From Chloroflexota bacterium (GTDB taxonomy: Bacteria; Chloroflexota; Ktedonobacteria; Ktedonobacterales; JADMIN01), in contig JAJPKE010000013.1 in assembly GCA_021323855.1 (NCBI GenBank), forward strand, positions 62,001-126,000: DNA of 64,000 nt, in the 5' to 3' direction. Below are positions 17,237-25,549 of this stretch, in pieces (positions within the stretch are counted from its first letter, which is position 1; each line of letters opens with the position of its first letter). The notes under the pieces were generated by a model that was not told the DNA's origin, did no database searches, and saw nothing but the letters and a program-made list of their open reading frames with translations. The position numbers and the translations under genes are program-made.

Positions 17237-17743
17237 ATGGATGCTAGAGATGAGGTTACTGCCGCCCAGGCGGCAACATTGACCGGGTTATCAGAAAGGA
17301 CGATTCGCCGCAAAATTGCCGCTGGCGTGATTCCTGCCCGCCGGATTGGGCCGAATCGCTTCGCCATCAAGGTCGCCGACCTGCGCATGAGCCACCCAAT
17401 TCAGGCGCTGGCGCTACGAGTCGAGGCGTTAGAGCGCCGCATCGAGTTGCTCGAAGCACGCTTGCAAGCGCCTGCTAAGCCGGAATCGCTGGAGACGCCG
17501 CGAGCGCCTGAAGCGCAGCCGAGCGCCGCGTCAGCCGCTACTTCAGGCGTGCCGGCGCACTTCTCGACTACTGATGTACAGCAACTCCTGGCGCAACTCG
17601 CCTATGAGACGGCCCGGCTCGCCCGCAGCATCCCATTCGCGCAGCTACCTGCGCAGGAACAACGCGGTGCGACCACCGCCGCCGTGGAAGACGATCAAAC
17701 GCCTGAGCAATCTTCCGGGCCAGGGAACGGCGAAGCGATGTAG
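17237..17743 (+). CDS. excisionase/MerR-like helix-turn-helix protein
   Basis: This is a protein of about 168 residues. Residues 5-50 (VTAAQAATLTGLSERTIRRK then IAAGVIPARRIGPNRFAIKV) form an HTH_17/excisionase-type winged helix. A predicted coiled coil follows (ALRVEALERRIELLEARLQ, residues 60-80), then a Pro/Ala/Ser-rich segment and a C-terminal helix (TDVQQLLAQLAYETARLA). It could be a dimeric DNA-binding regulator. The ATG at 17237 is chosen because GAGGCGAG precedes it; the upstream frame extension reads through the palindromic promoter region. It may regulate itself through the TCCGGACA palindromes just upstream; this is inference. Confidence 0.65.
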   Translation: MDARDEVTAAQAATLTGLSERTIRRKIAAGVIPARRIGPNRFAIKVADLRMSHPIQALALRVEALERRIELLEARLQAPAKPESLETPRAPEAQPSAASAATSGVPAHFSTTDVQQLLAQLAYETARLARSIPFAQLPAQEQRGATTAAVEDDQTPEQSSGPGNGEAM

Positions 17744-17791
17744 GTTGCGCTCCTGCGCCGCATGAACGGCGATGAGCAGTATCAGCGACCG

Positions 17792-19066
17792 TCAACTGAG
17801 CGCGGCGCGTGTGGATGGTTGCGATGGCGAACCGGACCCATATGCTGGTCTATCCTGAGCATCGTCTGGATTGCGAGGATTGTGAAAGCCAGAGAAGGCG
17901 CGTTCCCAGGCGGCAAGCCATCTCTGCCGTGCTGGCGCATCAAGGAGTTGCCAGGAGAGACGCACGGCGCGAATCGCAGTCATCGCGTCATCCGCGCCGT
18001 TATCATTGCTCATGTGTTCATGGTCGAGCAGGGTCCGGATCGCCATCGCTCTGGTTGCGTCGCGCTTTTCCAGGTCTACGAGCAGCAGACTCCATTGTGC
18101 CTGCAAATACTGGAGGTTTTGCCGCATCAGCATTTTTGCCTGCGCTATTTGCGCGCGTCTGCTGGCAACAGGATTTGCATCGTATCGGACGTATTGGCGC
18201 ACTGCTGGCAATGTACTAGATGGAATGGGCAAATCGGCTGGCGCGCGTTGCGCTACCATCTTCCGCTCCTGAATCGCTAACGTCGCTGGCATGTCATGCG
18301 CGTGTTGCTGCTGATCTTGCTTACCAGCGAGTGTGGCGCATGCCCAGTCGTAGAGCGCGCGGGCCACTCGCTGCGCCGCTTCGCTATCGCCTACCTCATC
18401 TGGGGCAATGACAAAGGATGAGCGCGCGTTGTCAGATGAAAACGATGCCTCGGATAAGACATTCGCTTGCTGATCCGGCGTATGATGCGGCATTTGCACA
18501 GAGATGATGCCGCGTATGCTATCCATCGCCGCCCGGATCATTCCCGTCAATGACGCGATGCGTCTGGCAATTGCTTCGGGCGTGGCATCGGTGAGGCTAC
18601 ATGCGGCGATACATCGAGCGAGCAATTGTTCTTGTCGCTCATGGAGTGGGAGCGCTGAAACAGCGTCAACGGCAAAGACGACTGCCACATCAGTAACACC
18701 CTGCGCATAGAGATAACTGACCGCCGCTAGCAGGTCGAGCGCCAGCGTTTCGGAGTCGCCGGTCACGGATTCTCTCAGGCTGGGTACATGAGTGACTTCT
18801 ACTACCGTTATTCCTGCTATCTGGCAGTCGGCACAGAGCCGGGCAAGCGTCTCCGCCAGGGTTGGTGCGCTGGCAGAGCCGTCTGAGAGCAGCACAAGGC
18901 CACGCAACTGTTGTGTAGTGGAATGGGCAGGATAGCCAGGATGGGCAGGATAGAGCATGCCATGCACGCGGTCATCGAGCGTGGGGATGATGACAGCCAG
19001 GGGCGCTGGCAGCCCAGGATAGGCGCTAATCGGGTTATCCGAGCGATGTGGGTTATAGCCTGACAT
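17792..19066 (-). CDS. hypothetical protein
   Basis: I do not recognise this 424-residue protein. The first 180 residues look like an alternating alpha/beta fold: hydrophobic strands RGLVLLSDGSA, GITVVEVTHV and VTDVAVVFAVDAV are separated by helices such as LAETLARLCAD and LALDLLAAVSYLYA. This resembles an alpha/beta-hydrolase or Rossmann core, but no nucleophile elbow or nucleotide loop is visible. The C-terminal half is polar and helical (AQAKMLMRQNLQYLQAQWSL) and ends in a disordered Pro/Ser tail. A ribosome site (AAGGCAGG) precedes the ATG at 19066. It converges on the HTH gene with a 48-base gap. Confidence 0.55.
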   Translation of the reverse strand: MSGYNPHRSDNPISAYPGLPAPLAVIIPTLDDRVHGMLYPAHPGYPAHSTTQQLRGLVLLSDGSASAPTLAETLARLCADCQIAGITVVEVTHVPSLRESVTGDSETLALDLLAAVSYLYAQGVTDVAVVFAVDAVSALPLHERQEQLLARCIAACSLTDATPEAIARRIASLTGMIRAAMDSIRGIISVQMPHHTPDQQANVLSEASFSSDNARSSFVIAPDEVGDSEAAQRVARALYDWACATLAGKQDQQQHAHDMPATLAIQERKMVAQRAPADLPIPSSTLPAVRQYVRYDANPVASRRAQIAQAKMLMRQNLQYLQAQWSLLLVDLEKRDATRAMAIRTLLDHEHMSNDNGADDAMTAIRAVRLSWQLLDAPARQRWLAAWERAFSGFHNPRNPDDAQDRPAYGSGSPSQPSTRAALS

Positions 19067-19255
19067 ATACCAAACCTGCCTTCTTCCTGCCGCATCCGGT
19101 GCTTCTATTGTACCGCTGTACCGCGCATGCCCACAAACCGCAGGCGTTCGTCAGGCGTCTGTCAGGCGTCTCATCGTCTCTATTTTCATCTTATGTCACC
19201 GGTTTCCCACTCAACAAAAAGAATAGATAGGTGGATAGATCGGAGGGTACCTACC

Positions 19256-19822
19256 ATGATTCAGTTGACACAATCTGTCCAAATGGTCAGCAACGACGAG
19301 GAACAGACCACCCAACCCATCAGCAACGAGCAGATCGCTGAAGTGCTGTTCAATATCGCTACGATTCTCGAAATGCAGCAGGGCAATCCCTACCGCATTG
19401 ACGCCTATCGCAACGCTGCGCGCGGCATTCTGGCGCAGCCAGAGCCGGTGGCGCCCGTCTTTATACGCGGTGAAGTGCCGCCCGTACCCGGCCTGGGCGA
19501 ACGCCTGCGCCGCAAAATCACCGAACTGGTCACGACCGGCTCGATGACCTTCTATAACGATCTCTGCGAGGAGTCGCTGCCGGAGGATGTTCGCGATTTG
19601 ATGCGCATCCCACACGTTGGCCCGCGCACGGCGCTGCGCCTGACGGGGCAGTTGCACATTCACTCAGTGCCGGACCTCTACGAGACGGCGAAACGCCACG
19701 GTCTGCGCGACTACTATGGCTTTGGCCCCCGCAGCGAAGAGCGGCTACGTGAGGGTGCGCTGGCGGTGCTATCGGGCGAGGCGACGGTTTTGCCCGTGCC
19801 CGCCCCAGCCACGGCGGCCTAA
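19256..19822 (+). CDS. stand-alone helix-hairpin-helix protein, PolX N-terminal-like
   Basis: This 188-residue protein begins with the lyase-like helix-hairpin-helix unit of family X DNA polymerases (NEQIAEVLFNIATILEMQQG, then NPYRIDAYRNAARGI), followed by a second HhH (PPVPGLGERLRRKITELV) and a third (MRIPHVGPRTALRLTGQL). The polymerase palm and PHP domains of bacterial PolX are absent. It may bind nicked or gapped DNA, or be a remnant of a split PolX. GGAGGG upstream supports the ATG at 19256. In full-length PolX these units come first and the catalytic domain follows; here the gene ends after an Ala/Pro tail, so the loss is not a window artefact. Confidence 0.75.
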   Translation: MIQLTQSVQMVSNDEEQTTQPISNEQIAEVLFNIATILEMQQGNPYRIDAYRNAARGILAQPEPVAPVFIRGEVPPVPGLGERLRRKITELVTTGSMTFYNDLCEESLPEDVRDLMRIPHVGPRTALRLTGQLHIHSVPDLYETAKRHGLRDYYGFGPRSEERLREGALAVLSGEATVLPVPAPATAA

Positions 19823-19999
19823 TCGTCTGGTCGCGTTTAAACGCTCTCGCTGAATGTCGTCTCTAAACGCTTGCACGTTGACGTTCGGCCACATCTGGCT
19901 TATACTCGAAGACATCGGTACACTTGCCGGTTGTGGCGATACGTGGCGATGCGTTTCACAGTTGTGGCTGGCGTGCGGCGGTCAGTGGGAGAAGGATGC

Positions 20000-20464
20000 G
20001 TGAGCAAGGCGGAATTTCTTCAGGCGATGCGGACGGCGCGTGCGGAACTCAATGAGGCGATCAGCGGCCTCAGCGAAGAACAGATGAGCCAGGATTTGGT
20101 GACGGCAGAGTGGACCATCAAAGATATCCTGGCGCATCTGGCCGCCTGGGAGACGGAAACCCTGCGCGCCGTCACCCGCGCAGAACGCGGCGAAGATAGC
20201 GGGCCAATGATTAACGAGAGCGTGGACGAGTGGAACGCGCGCCGTGTGGAGGAGCGCCGCCGCCTGCCGTTGGTGGATGTGATGCAAGAGTTCAACGACG
20301 GCTACGATCAACTGCTGGCGGCGCTGGAACGCTGGCCGGAAGACAAGATTCCGCTCGGACCGGACGGCTGGGACGAAACCGCCGAACTATGGTGGCTGAC
20401 CGAACACGACCGCGAACACGTGGAAGTCATTCAACGCTATCGCCAGCGCCTCGAACGCGCCTGA
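20000..20464 (+). CDS. DinB/ClbS-type helical bundle protein
   Basis: This 154-residue protein starts at GTG (20000) with GGAGAAGGA just upstream. It has the four-helix DinB/YfiT pattern: FLQAMRTARAELNEAISGLS, TIKDILAHLAAWETETL with the conserved His, and the C-terminal ELWWLTEHDREHVEVI whose two His complete a metal site. Members include DfsB/ClbS cyclopropane hydrolases and thiol transferases. The Trp-rich WDETAELWW segment fits ClbS-like proteins that interact with small molecules. The substrate is unknown. A strong intrinsic terminator follows the stop codon. Confidence 0.8.
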   Translation: MSKAEFLQAMRTARAELNEAISGLSEEQMSQDLVTAEWTIKDILAHLAAWETETLRAVTRAERGEDSGPMINESVDEWNARRVEERRRLPLVDVMQEFNDGYDQLLAALERWPEDKIPLGPDGWDETAELWWLTEHDREHVEVIQRYRQRLERA

Positions 20465-20480
20465 TGCTCATGCTATATGA

Positions 20481-20513
20481 AGCGCCTGGAAGATGACCTT
20501 CCAGGCGCTTTTT
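20481..20513 (+). terminator. intrinsic terminator after DinB gene
   Basis: A perfect 12-base stem (AGCGCCTGGAAG and its complement) with a five-base loop is followed by TTTTT. It begins 17 bases after the DinB stop. Confidence 0.9.
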
Positions 20514-20633
20514 CTTGCGTATAAACACCCCTGGCGCATCTCGACAATTCGCGGTATAGTCTTTCGCGGGTTTTGCGCGCTCCCTCGCTGCTGTGTAAAA
20601 ACAGCTTGTTCGCTGAGAAACGTTGAGTAGTGC

Positions 20634-21284
20634 ATGGGCATTACTCAGATATTGGGGGTTCGAGTGGCAATCGCCAGTAAGGAGCCAGAAACGGCGGAGG
20701 CGTCAGTAGAGGCGCCAACAAAAGCGCATCATCGCGTCAGCCGTTTCTGGACACGGGTATTCGAGCAGACGGATTCGCTCATCTACATTCTGGTCGGCAT
20801 TTGTTTTTTCCTCGCAGCATTGCTTTCCTTGCTCTATGGCATCGCCAAGTTCGGCTATAGCATCTGGCAACTGGCCCAGCAAGGGATAAGCGCCATCAGC
20901 CCAAACGTCAATGGCGCGCAGTCCATCATTTCGTTCGTCAGCGATCTGCTGCTGACGCTCATCATCATGGAGGTGCTGGGCACCGTCGTTCACTATCTGC
21001 GCACCCGCGAGACCAGTCTCAAGCCGTTCCTTTTCATCGGCATCGTCTCCGCGACACGAGGCATCCTGGCGGTTGGCGCGCGGCTCTCCGTCAGCGAAGG
21101 CAGCAAGTTCAACCCTGATGACTTCCGCTCGGAGATGATCGAACTGGCCGTCAACGCGGCGGTGATTATCGCGCTTGGCGTCACCATGCGGCTGATCGGC
21201 AGCTTCCTCGATGACCGCTCCGGACAGAAGCGCGCCGCCGCTGCGCTGCCAACCCATACGGCGCATCCACAGAGCGGGACCTGA
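20634..21284 (+). CDS. PsiE-like membrane protein
   Basis: This protein of about 216 residues has four transmembrane helices: LIYILVGICFFLAALLSLLY, SFVSDLLLTLIIMEVLGTVV, FLFIGIVSATRGILAVG and MIELAVNAAVIIALGVTMRL. The pattern matches the phosphate-starvation-inducible PsiE family, whose function is unknown. The ATG at 20634 has a weak ribosome site; an in-frame GTG at 20664 after GGGGG is an alternative giving 206 residues. It ends seven bases before the convergent WYL regulator gene. No pho box is apparent upstream. Confidence 0.75.
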   Translation: MGITQILGVRVAIASKEPETAEASVEAPTKAHHRVSRFWTRVFEQTDSLIYILVGICFFLAALLSLLYGIAKFGYSIWQLAQQGISAISPNVNGAQSIISFVSDLLLTLIIMEVLGTVVHYLRTRETSLKPFLFIGIVSATRGILAVGARLSVSEGSKFNPDDFRSEMIELAVNAAVIIALGVTMRLIGSFLDDRSGQKRAAAALPTHTAHPQSGT

Positions 21285-21291
21285 GCGGACA

Positions 21292-22284
21292 TTACGAGAT
21301 GGCCGAGAGCGTGGCCGCACGGTGTTGGCTGAGCAACGCCTCGGCCTCGGCGACGATACGCTTTCGTAGCGACTCCGGCTCCAAGACGTGCAGGTGGCGG
21401 CCCCAACCCAGCAGCCACTGGATGATCTCATCCTCGTGGCGCACGTGCAGCGTCAGGAGCAGTCCGTCAGGCGTCTCTTCCTCGGCGATAGTGTAGAAGG
21501 AGGGCGTTTCACGTACCCAGCGGGCAACTTCGGCGTCGAACAGCACACGAACATCGAAGCTGCCCGGCTCGAAGAGGTCGCGCTTGTGCGCCTGGAAATC
21601 CTGCGGACGCTCAAATGTCCGCTCCAATAGCGTCAGGTCTTCGATACGGTCCAGCCGGAAGTTGCGCACGTCTTTGCGCAAATGACAGTAGGCGGCAAGA
21701 TACCACGAGCCGTTTAGATACGAGAGCGCATAGGGGTCGGCTTCGCGAGCATTGGGGACGCGCACGCCGTCGCGTAGTGCCTGCGTGGAGTGCGCCGGAT
21801 AGCGCGTGTGATAGCGGAAGCGTACACTGGTGTGTTCCACGATGGCGCGGCGCAACTGTTGGAGCTTCGCCGCCACATCCGGGCGCAATACGTTGCCCTC
21901 GAAGCCGAAGTGAATCCGCTCGCGCAGCGATTCCACCTCCACGCGCAGCTTCTCCGGCAGGACACCGCTGATCTTGCGTCCGGCGGACTGCGCGGCGGCG
22001 CGATATTGCGCGTCGAAGCTCTGCGCCATCACACCGCTGCCCAGCAGCAACATTGTCGCCTCATCGGTCGAGAAGCTGAGCGGCGGTAGGAAGTAGCCTT
22101 CCATCAGCGAATAGCCGCGCCCCGGCGTTGAGAGAAGCGGCACGCCGGCCTGCCCCAGCGCCTGGATATCGCGGTAGATGGTGCGCTTGCTCGTCTCGAA
22201 GGTATGGGCAAGGTCCTCGGCGCGCTGCCAGCGTTTGCCTTGCAATTCGAGGACGATGGCGAGTAAACGGTCGGTGCGATTCAT
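21292..22284 (-). CDS. WYL-domain transcriptional regulator (YafY type)
   Basis: This 330-residue protein has an N-terminal HTH_11 domain (RTDRLLAIVLELQGKRWQRA followed by DLAHTFETSKRTIYRDIQAL), a middle segment, a WYL domain around residues 140-220 (VRFRYHTRYPAHST, then PYALSYLNGSWYLAAYCHLR), and a C-terminal WCX region. WYL regulators sense ligands, often nucleic-acid-related, and repress or activate nearby genes. AGGGAAG precedes the ATG at 22284; a GTG two codons earlier is less likely. It faces away from the VOC-family gene across a 365-base gap, so that gene is a possible target. Confidence 0.9.
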   Translation of the reverse strand: MNRTDRLLAIVLELQGKRWQRAEDLAHTFETSKRTIYRDIQALGQAGVPLLSTPGRGYSLMEGYFLPPLSFSTDEATMLLLGSGVMAQSFDAQYRAAAQSAGRKISGVLPEKLRVEVESLRERIHFGFEGNVLRPDVAAKLQQLRRAIVEHTSVRFRYHTRYPAHSTQALRDGVRVPNAREADPYALSYLNGSWYLAAYCHLRKDVRNFRLDRIEDLTLLERTFERPQDFQAHKRDLFEPGSFDVRVLFDAEVARWVRETPSFYTIAEEETPDGLLLTLHVRHEDEIIQWLLGWGRHLHVLEPESLRKRIVAEAEALLSQHRAATLSAIS

Positions 22285-22649
22285 GAGCACTTCCCTATTG
22301 GGATATGAGTAGGTGGCTCAACAGTGTTTCTCGGTCTGATATCATCTGTCAATTATAGACGAATATAGACGAAGAACGCCGCCCATCGAGCAAAAATCCG
22401 GTAGAGAGCCACGCAAATAGGTAGGGCAGGAATTCATACACGAATAGGTGGGGCAGACAAGAATGTCTGCCTCGTTCAGGGTGCAAAATCGGAATCTCAT
22501 GACCGCAAGATAGAAGAAGCTGTTCCCGCTCACGAATGGTATGGTGGAGCATGTTGAAACGCGTCTGGTCTGCTGAGGCGGCAGACCCCAGAGGCGGGCA
22601 TTTGCCTATGGGCGAACAACACCAACAGCTAGAAAGAAGAACGTACACC
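22285..22649. other. divergent intergenic region with hairpin repeat
   Basis: 365 bases between the WYL regulator and VOC genes. It contains a hairpin GGCAGACA-agaa-TGTCTGCC (22452-22471), a near-copy of one at 58884-58903, and two spaced copies of AATAGGTRGGGCAG. No other gene or RNA seen. Confidence 0.55.
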
Positions 22650-23030
22650 ATGCTCAAAGACAGCAAAGCATTTTCGGGATTTTCGGTCAACGATCTGCAA
22701 AAGGCGAAAGAGTTCTACAGCCAGAGGCTGGGGTTAGAGGTGTCCGAGGCGAACGGTCTGCTGACGCTGCATATCGCCGGTGGAACACGCATCCTAATGT
22801 ACCCGAAGGATAACCATGTCCCGGCCACCTATACCATCCTCAACTTCCCCGTTGACGACATCGAACTGGCGGTGGACGAGCTAACCAAACGCGGCGTGAC
22901 GTTCGAGACCTACAATGAGGGTGAGCTAGTGACTGACGAAAAAGGGATTATGCGCGCCGGTGGCCCGAAAATCGCCTGGTTCAAAGACCCGGCTGGCAAT
23001 ATTCTCTCGGTGCTGGAAGAGCGGAATTGA
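22650..23030 (+). CDS. VOC (glyoxalase/bleomycin-resistance) family protein
   Basis: This 126-residue protein has the single VOC module, with paired beta-alpha-beta-beta-beta units: [20 protein letters not shown] for the first, and [20 protein letters not shown] with [17 protein letters not shown] for the second. The metal-ligand positions are not complete: the first strand has Ser instead of the usual His/Gln, while Glu remains in the last strand. This suggests a binding or enzyme variant rather than classical glyoxalase I. AAAGAAG precedes the ATG at 22650. Confidence 0.8.
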   Translation: MLKDSKAFSGFSVNDLQKAKEFYSQRLGLEVSEANGLLTLHIAGGTRILMYPKDNHVPATYTILNFPVDDIELAVDELTKRGVTFETYNEGELVTDEKGIMRAGGPKIAWFKDPAGNILSVLEERN

Positions 23031-23119
23031 ACACTTTTTCTAGCGAAACGCCAGCCGCATGTAGTACAATGACGTGGTTCAGATAACCTACTCACTGTAC
23101 TACATGAAGGATGCCACCG

Positions 23120-25525
23120 ATGCCGAACTCCTCCGAACCGCGCTCTGACGATCTCTTGCGGGGCCTCAATCCACCGCAACGTCAGGCAGTGACCACCACC
23201 GAAGGTTCATTGCTCGTGCTGGCGGGTCCGGGGAGCGGCAAAACACGGGTGATTACCCATCGCATCGCCTACATCCTGCGCGAACGGCAGGCGACGCCGT
23301 GGAATGTGCTGGCAGTTACCTTCACGAACAAAGCGGCGAAAGAGATGAAGGAGCGGCTGGAAAAGCTGGTGGGTCCCTCCGGGCGCGACCTCGTGGTCGG
23401 CACGTTCCACTCGATCTGCTCGCGCATCCTGCGGCGCGAGGCCCAGCGCGCGGATATCGGTCTTGGCGACAACTTCGCCATCTATGACGATGACGACCAG
23501 TTGAGTCTCGTGCGGCAGGCGCTCAAAGAGATGAACCTGGATGAGAAGCAGTATAAGCCGCGTACGATTCACGCCATCATCTCGCGCGCCAAGAACGATC
23601 TGCTGACACCGGAGCAATTCAGCAGAAGCGTCAACAAATATTTCGAGGAGATTGCCGCGCGGGTCTATACGCGCTATGAGGAGTTGCTGCGCGCCAACAA
23701 CGCCGCCGACTTCGACGACCTGATTCTGCTGACCTATCAACTCTGGCGCAAGCATCCGGACATCTTGCGCCAGTATCAGCAACGCTACCTCTACATCCAC
23801 GTGGATGAGTTCCAGGACACCAACAAAGCGCAGTACGAACTGATACGGCTACTGGGCGCTGGCACCACAGAAGCGCCAGGCCACATGCGGGTTTGCGCTG
23901 TCGCAGATGACGACCAGGCGATATACAGCTGGCGCGGCGCGAATCCAAAAGTGTTGCTGGACTTCGAGCAGGATTTCCCCGATACGCAGATCGTCAAGTT
24001 GGAGCAGAACTATCGTTCGACACAGATCATTCTCGATGCAGCGCAGGGCGTCGTGCGGCAGAACCGCATCCGCAAAGACAAAAAGCTCTGGACGGAGAAG
24101 CAGGGCGGCGACAAGATTACGCTGCACGAGGCGATGAACGAAGAGGAAGAAGCCTCGTTTGTTGCCGACCAGTTGCGGCAGATGGTGGCGCGCGGCGAGT
24201 TTCGCCTGCGCGATGTTGCTGTGATGTATCGCACCAATGCGCAGTCACGCGCGCTGGAAGAGCAATTCATTCGCACCGGCACACCGTATGTCGTCGTCGG
24301 CAGCAAGAAGTTCTACGAGCGCAAAGAAATCAAGGATGTGCTGGCCTATCTGCGGCTGATTGCCAATCCGCTGGATACCGTCTCGTTGCAGCGCGTCATC
24401 AACGTGCCGGTGCGCAAGATCGGTCCCAAGACGGTCAATGAGTTCATGACCTGGGCGCAGGAAAAGGGGCTGGCGCCGCTGGATGCGCTGGCGCGCATCG
24501 AAGAACATCCCACGCTCTCCACTGCTGGCAAACGCGCGCTGGCTGGCTTCTCCGCGCTGATGGTCAATCTGCGACAGGCGGCGCAGGAGGAGAAGTTGCC
24601 ACACCTGATTGACCGGCTGCTCGAACGCAGCGGCTATGCGGCGGAGCTACGCGACGGCAGCGACGAGGGCGAGGAACGCTGGAACAACGTGCTGGAATTG
24701 CGGCGCGTGGCTGAAGACTTCTCAGAGATAGACCCCGAAACGGCGCTGGACCTCTTCCTGGAGAATGTCGCGCTGGTGGCCGGGGCGGATACCACGCAGA
24801 CCAGCGACAACGGCCAGCTCGTCAACGAAGAGAAGGACGCCGTAACGCTGATTACACTGCACGCGGCGAAAGGTTTGGAGTTTCCGGTGGTCTTCCTGGT
24901 GGGGCTGGAGGAGGGCGTATTGCCGCACTCGCGCTCATTGGAGAGCCAGCAAGAGCTAGAAGAAGAGCGACGGCTGGCCTATGTCGGCATTACGCGCGCC
25001 ATGCACCGGCTGTACCTGACCCGAGCCACGCGCCGCTCGTTCTTCGGCGGCAGCGCCGTCTATCAGGAGGCTTCGCGCTTCATCGAAGAGATTCCGCATG
25101 AGTTGATGATTGCCACACGCCAGCAGCGCCGGCCACGCACCGGCGAACTGGTCAGCGGTAACAGTGGTTCGTCGCGCCGTGAGCGGCAGAATGGCTGGAA
25201 TCCGCCGCAGCCGCCATATATCGCGCCGTCGCAAACATCTGGCGCGCGCGGATCGCGGTTCGCACAGCAGCCCAGCAAAACGCCGTTGCATGCCCCTTTC
25301 GATGGTCCAGTCCAGCCGCAGCTTTCGCCTGCCGATGAGCCTGCGCCGATGCCAACTGCGCCAGCCGATCTCAAGCCGGGGGACCGCGTGATGCACCGGC
25401 TCTTTGGCGAGGGCACCATCCTCAAAGTGACGGAGGAACGCGGCGGCCTCTCCGTTGAGGTGCTCTTCAAGTCGGCGGGCAAGAAGACGCTCGATCCCAG
25501 CTTCGCCAAGCTCGAAAAGTTTTAG
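23120..25525 (+). CDS. pcrA: ATP-dependent DNA helicase PcrA/UvrD
   Basis: This is an SF1A 3'-5' helicase of about 801 residues. Visible motifs: Q-motif LNPPQRQAV, Walker A AGPGSGKTRV, motif Ia VTFTNKAAKEMKERL, motif II VDEFQDTNKAQYEL, motif III ADDDQAIYSWRGA, motif IV QNYRSTQ, motif V TLHAAKGLEFPVVFLVG and motif VI RRLAYVGITRAM. After a disordered Pro/Gln linker, the C-terminal 50 residues (LKPGDRVMHRLFGEGTILKV) form the Tudor-like domain by which PcrA/UvrD contacts RNA polymerase. It works in nucleotide excision repair, plasmid replication and conflict resolution. The ATG at 23120 has AAGG nine bases upstream, better than the ATG at 23111. Confidence 0.95.
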   Translation: MPNSSEPRSDDLLRGLNPPQRQAVTTTEGSLLVLAGPGSGKTRVITHRIAYILRERQATPWNVLAVTFTNKAAKEMKERLEKLVGPSGRDLVVGTFHSICSRILRREAQRADIGLGDNFAIYDDDDQLSLVRQALKEMNLDEKQYKPRTIHAIISRAKNDLLTPEQFSRSVNKYFEEIAARVYTRYEELLRANNAADFDDLILLTYQLWRKHPDILRQYQQRYLYIHVDEFQDTNKAQYELIRLLGAGTTEAPGHMRVCAVADDDQAIYSWRGANPKVLLDFEQDFPDTQIVKLEQNYRSTQIILDAAQGVVRQNRIRKDKKLWTEKQGGDKITLHEAMNEEEEASFVADQLRQMVARGEFRLRDVAVMYRTNAQSRALEEQFIRTGTPYVVVGSKKFYERKEIKDVLAYLRLIANPLDTVSLQRVINVPVRKIGPKTVNEFMTWAQEKGLAPLDALARIEEHPTLSTAGKRALAGFSALMVNLRQAAQEEKLPHLIDRLLERSGYAAELRDGSDEGEERWNNVLELRRVAEDFSEIDPETALDLFLENVALVAGADTTQTSDNGQLVNEEKDAVTLITLHAAKGLEFPVVFLVGLEEGVLPHSRSLESQQELEEERRLAYVGITRAMHRLYLTRATRRSFFGGSAVYQEASRFIEEIPHELMIATRQQRRPRTGELVSGNSGSSRRERQNGWNPPQPPYIAPSQTSGARGSRFAQQPSKTPLHAPFDGPVQPQLSPADEPAPMPTAPADLKPGDRVMHRLFGEGTILKVTEERGGLSVEVLFKSAGKKTLDPSFAKLEKF

Positions 25526-25549
25526 CGGTTGAGAGAGGATGGGCATACA

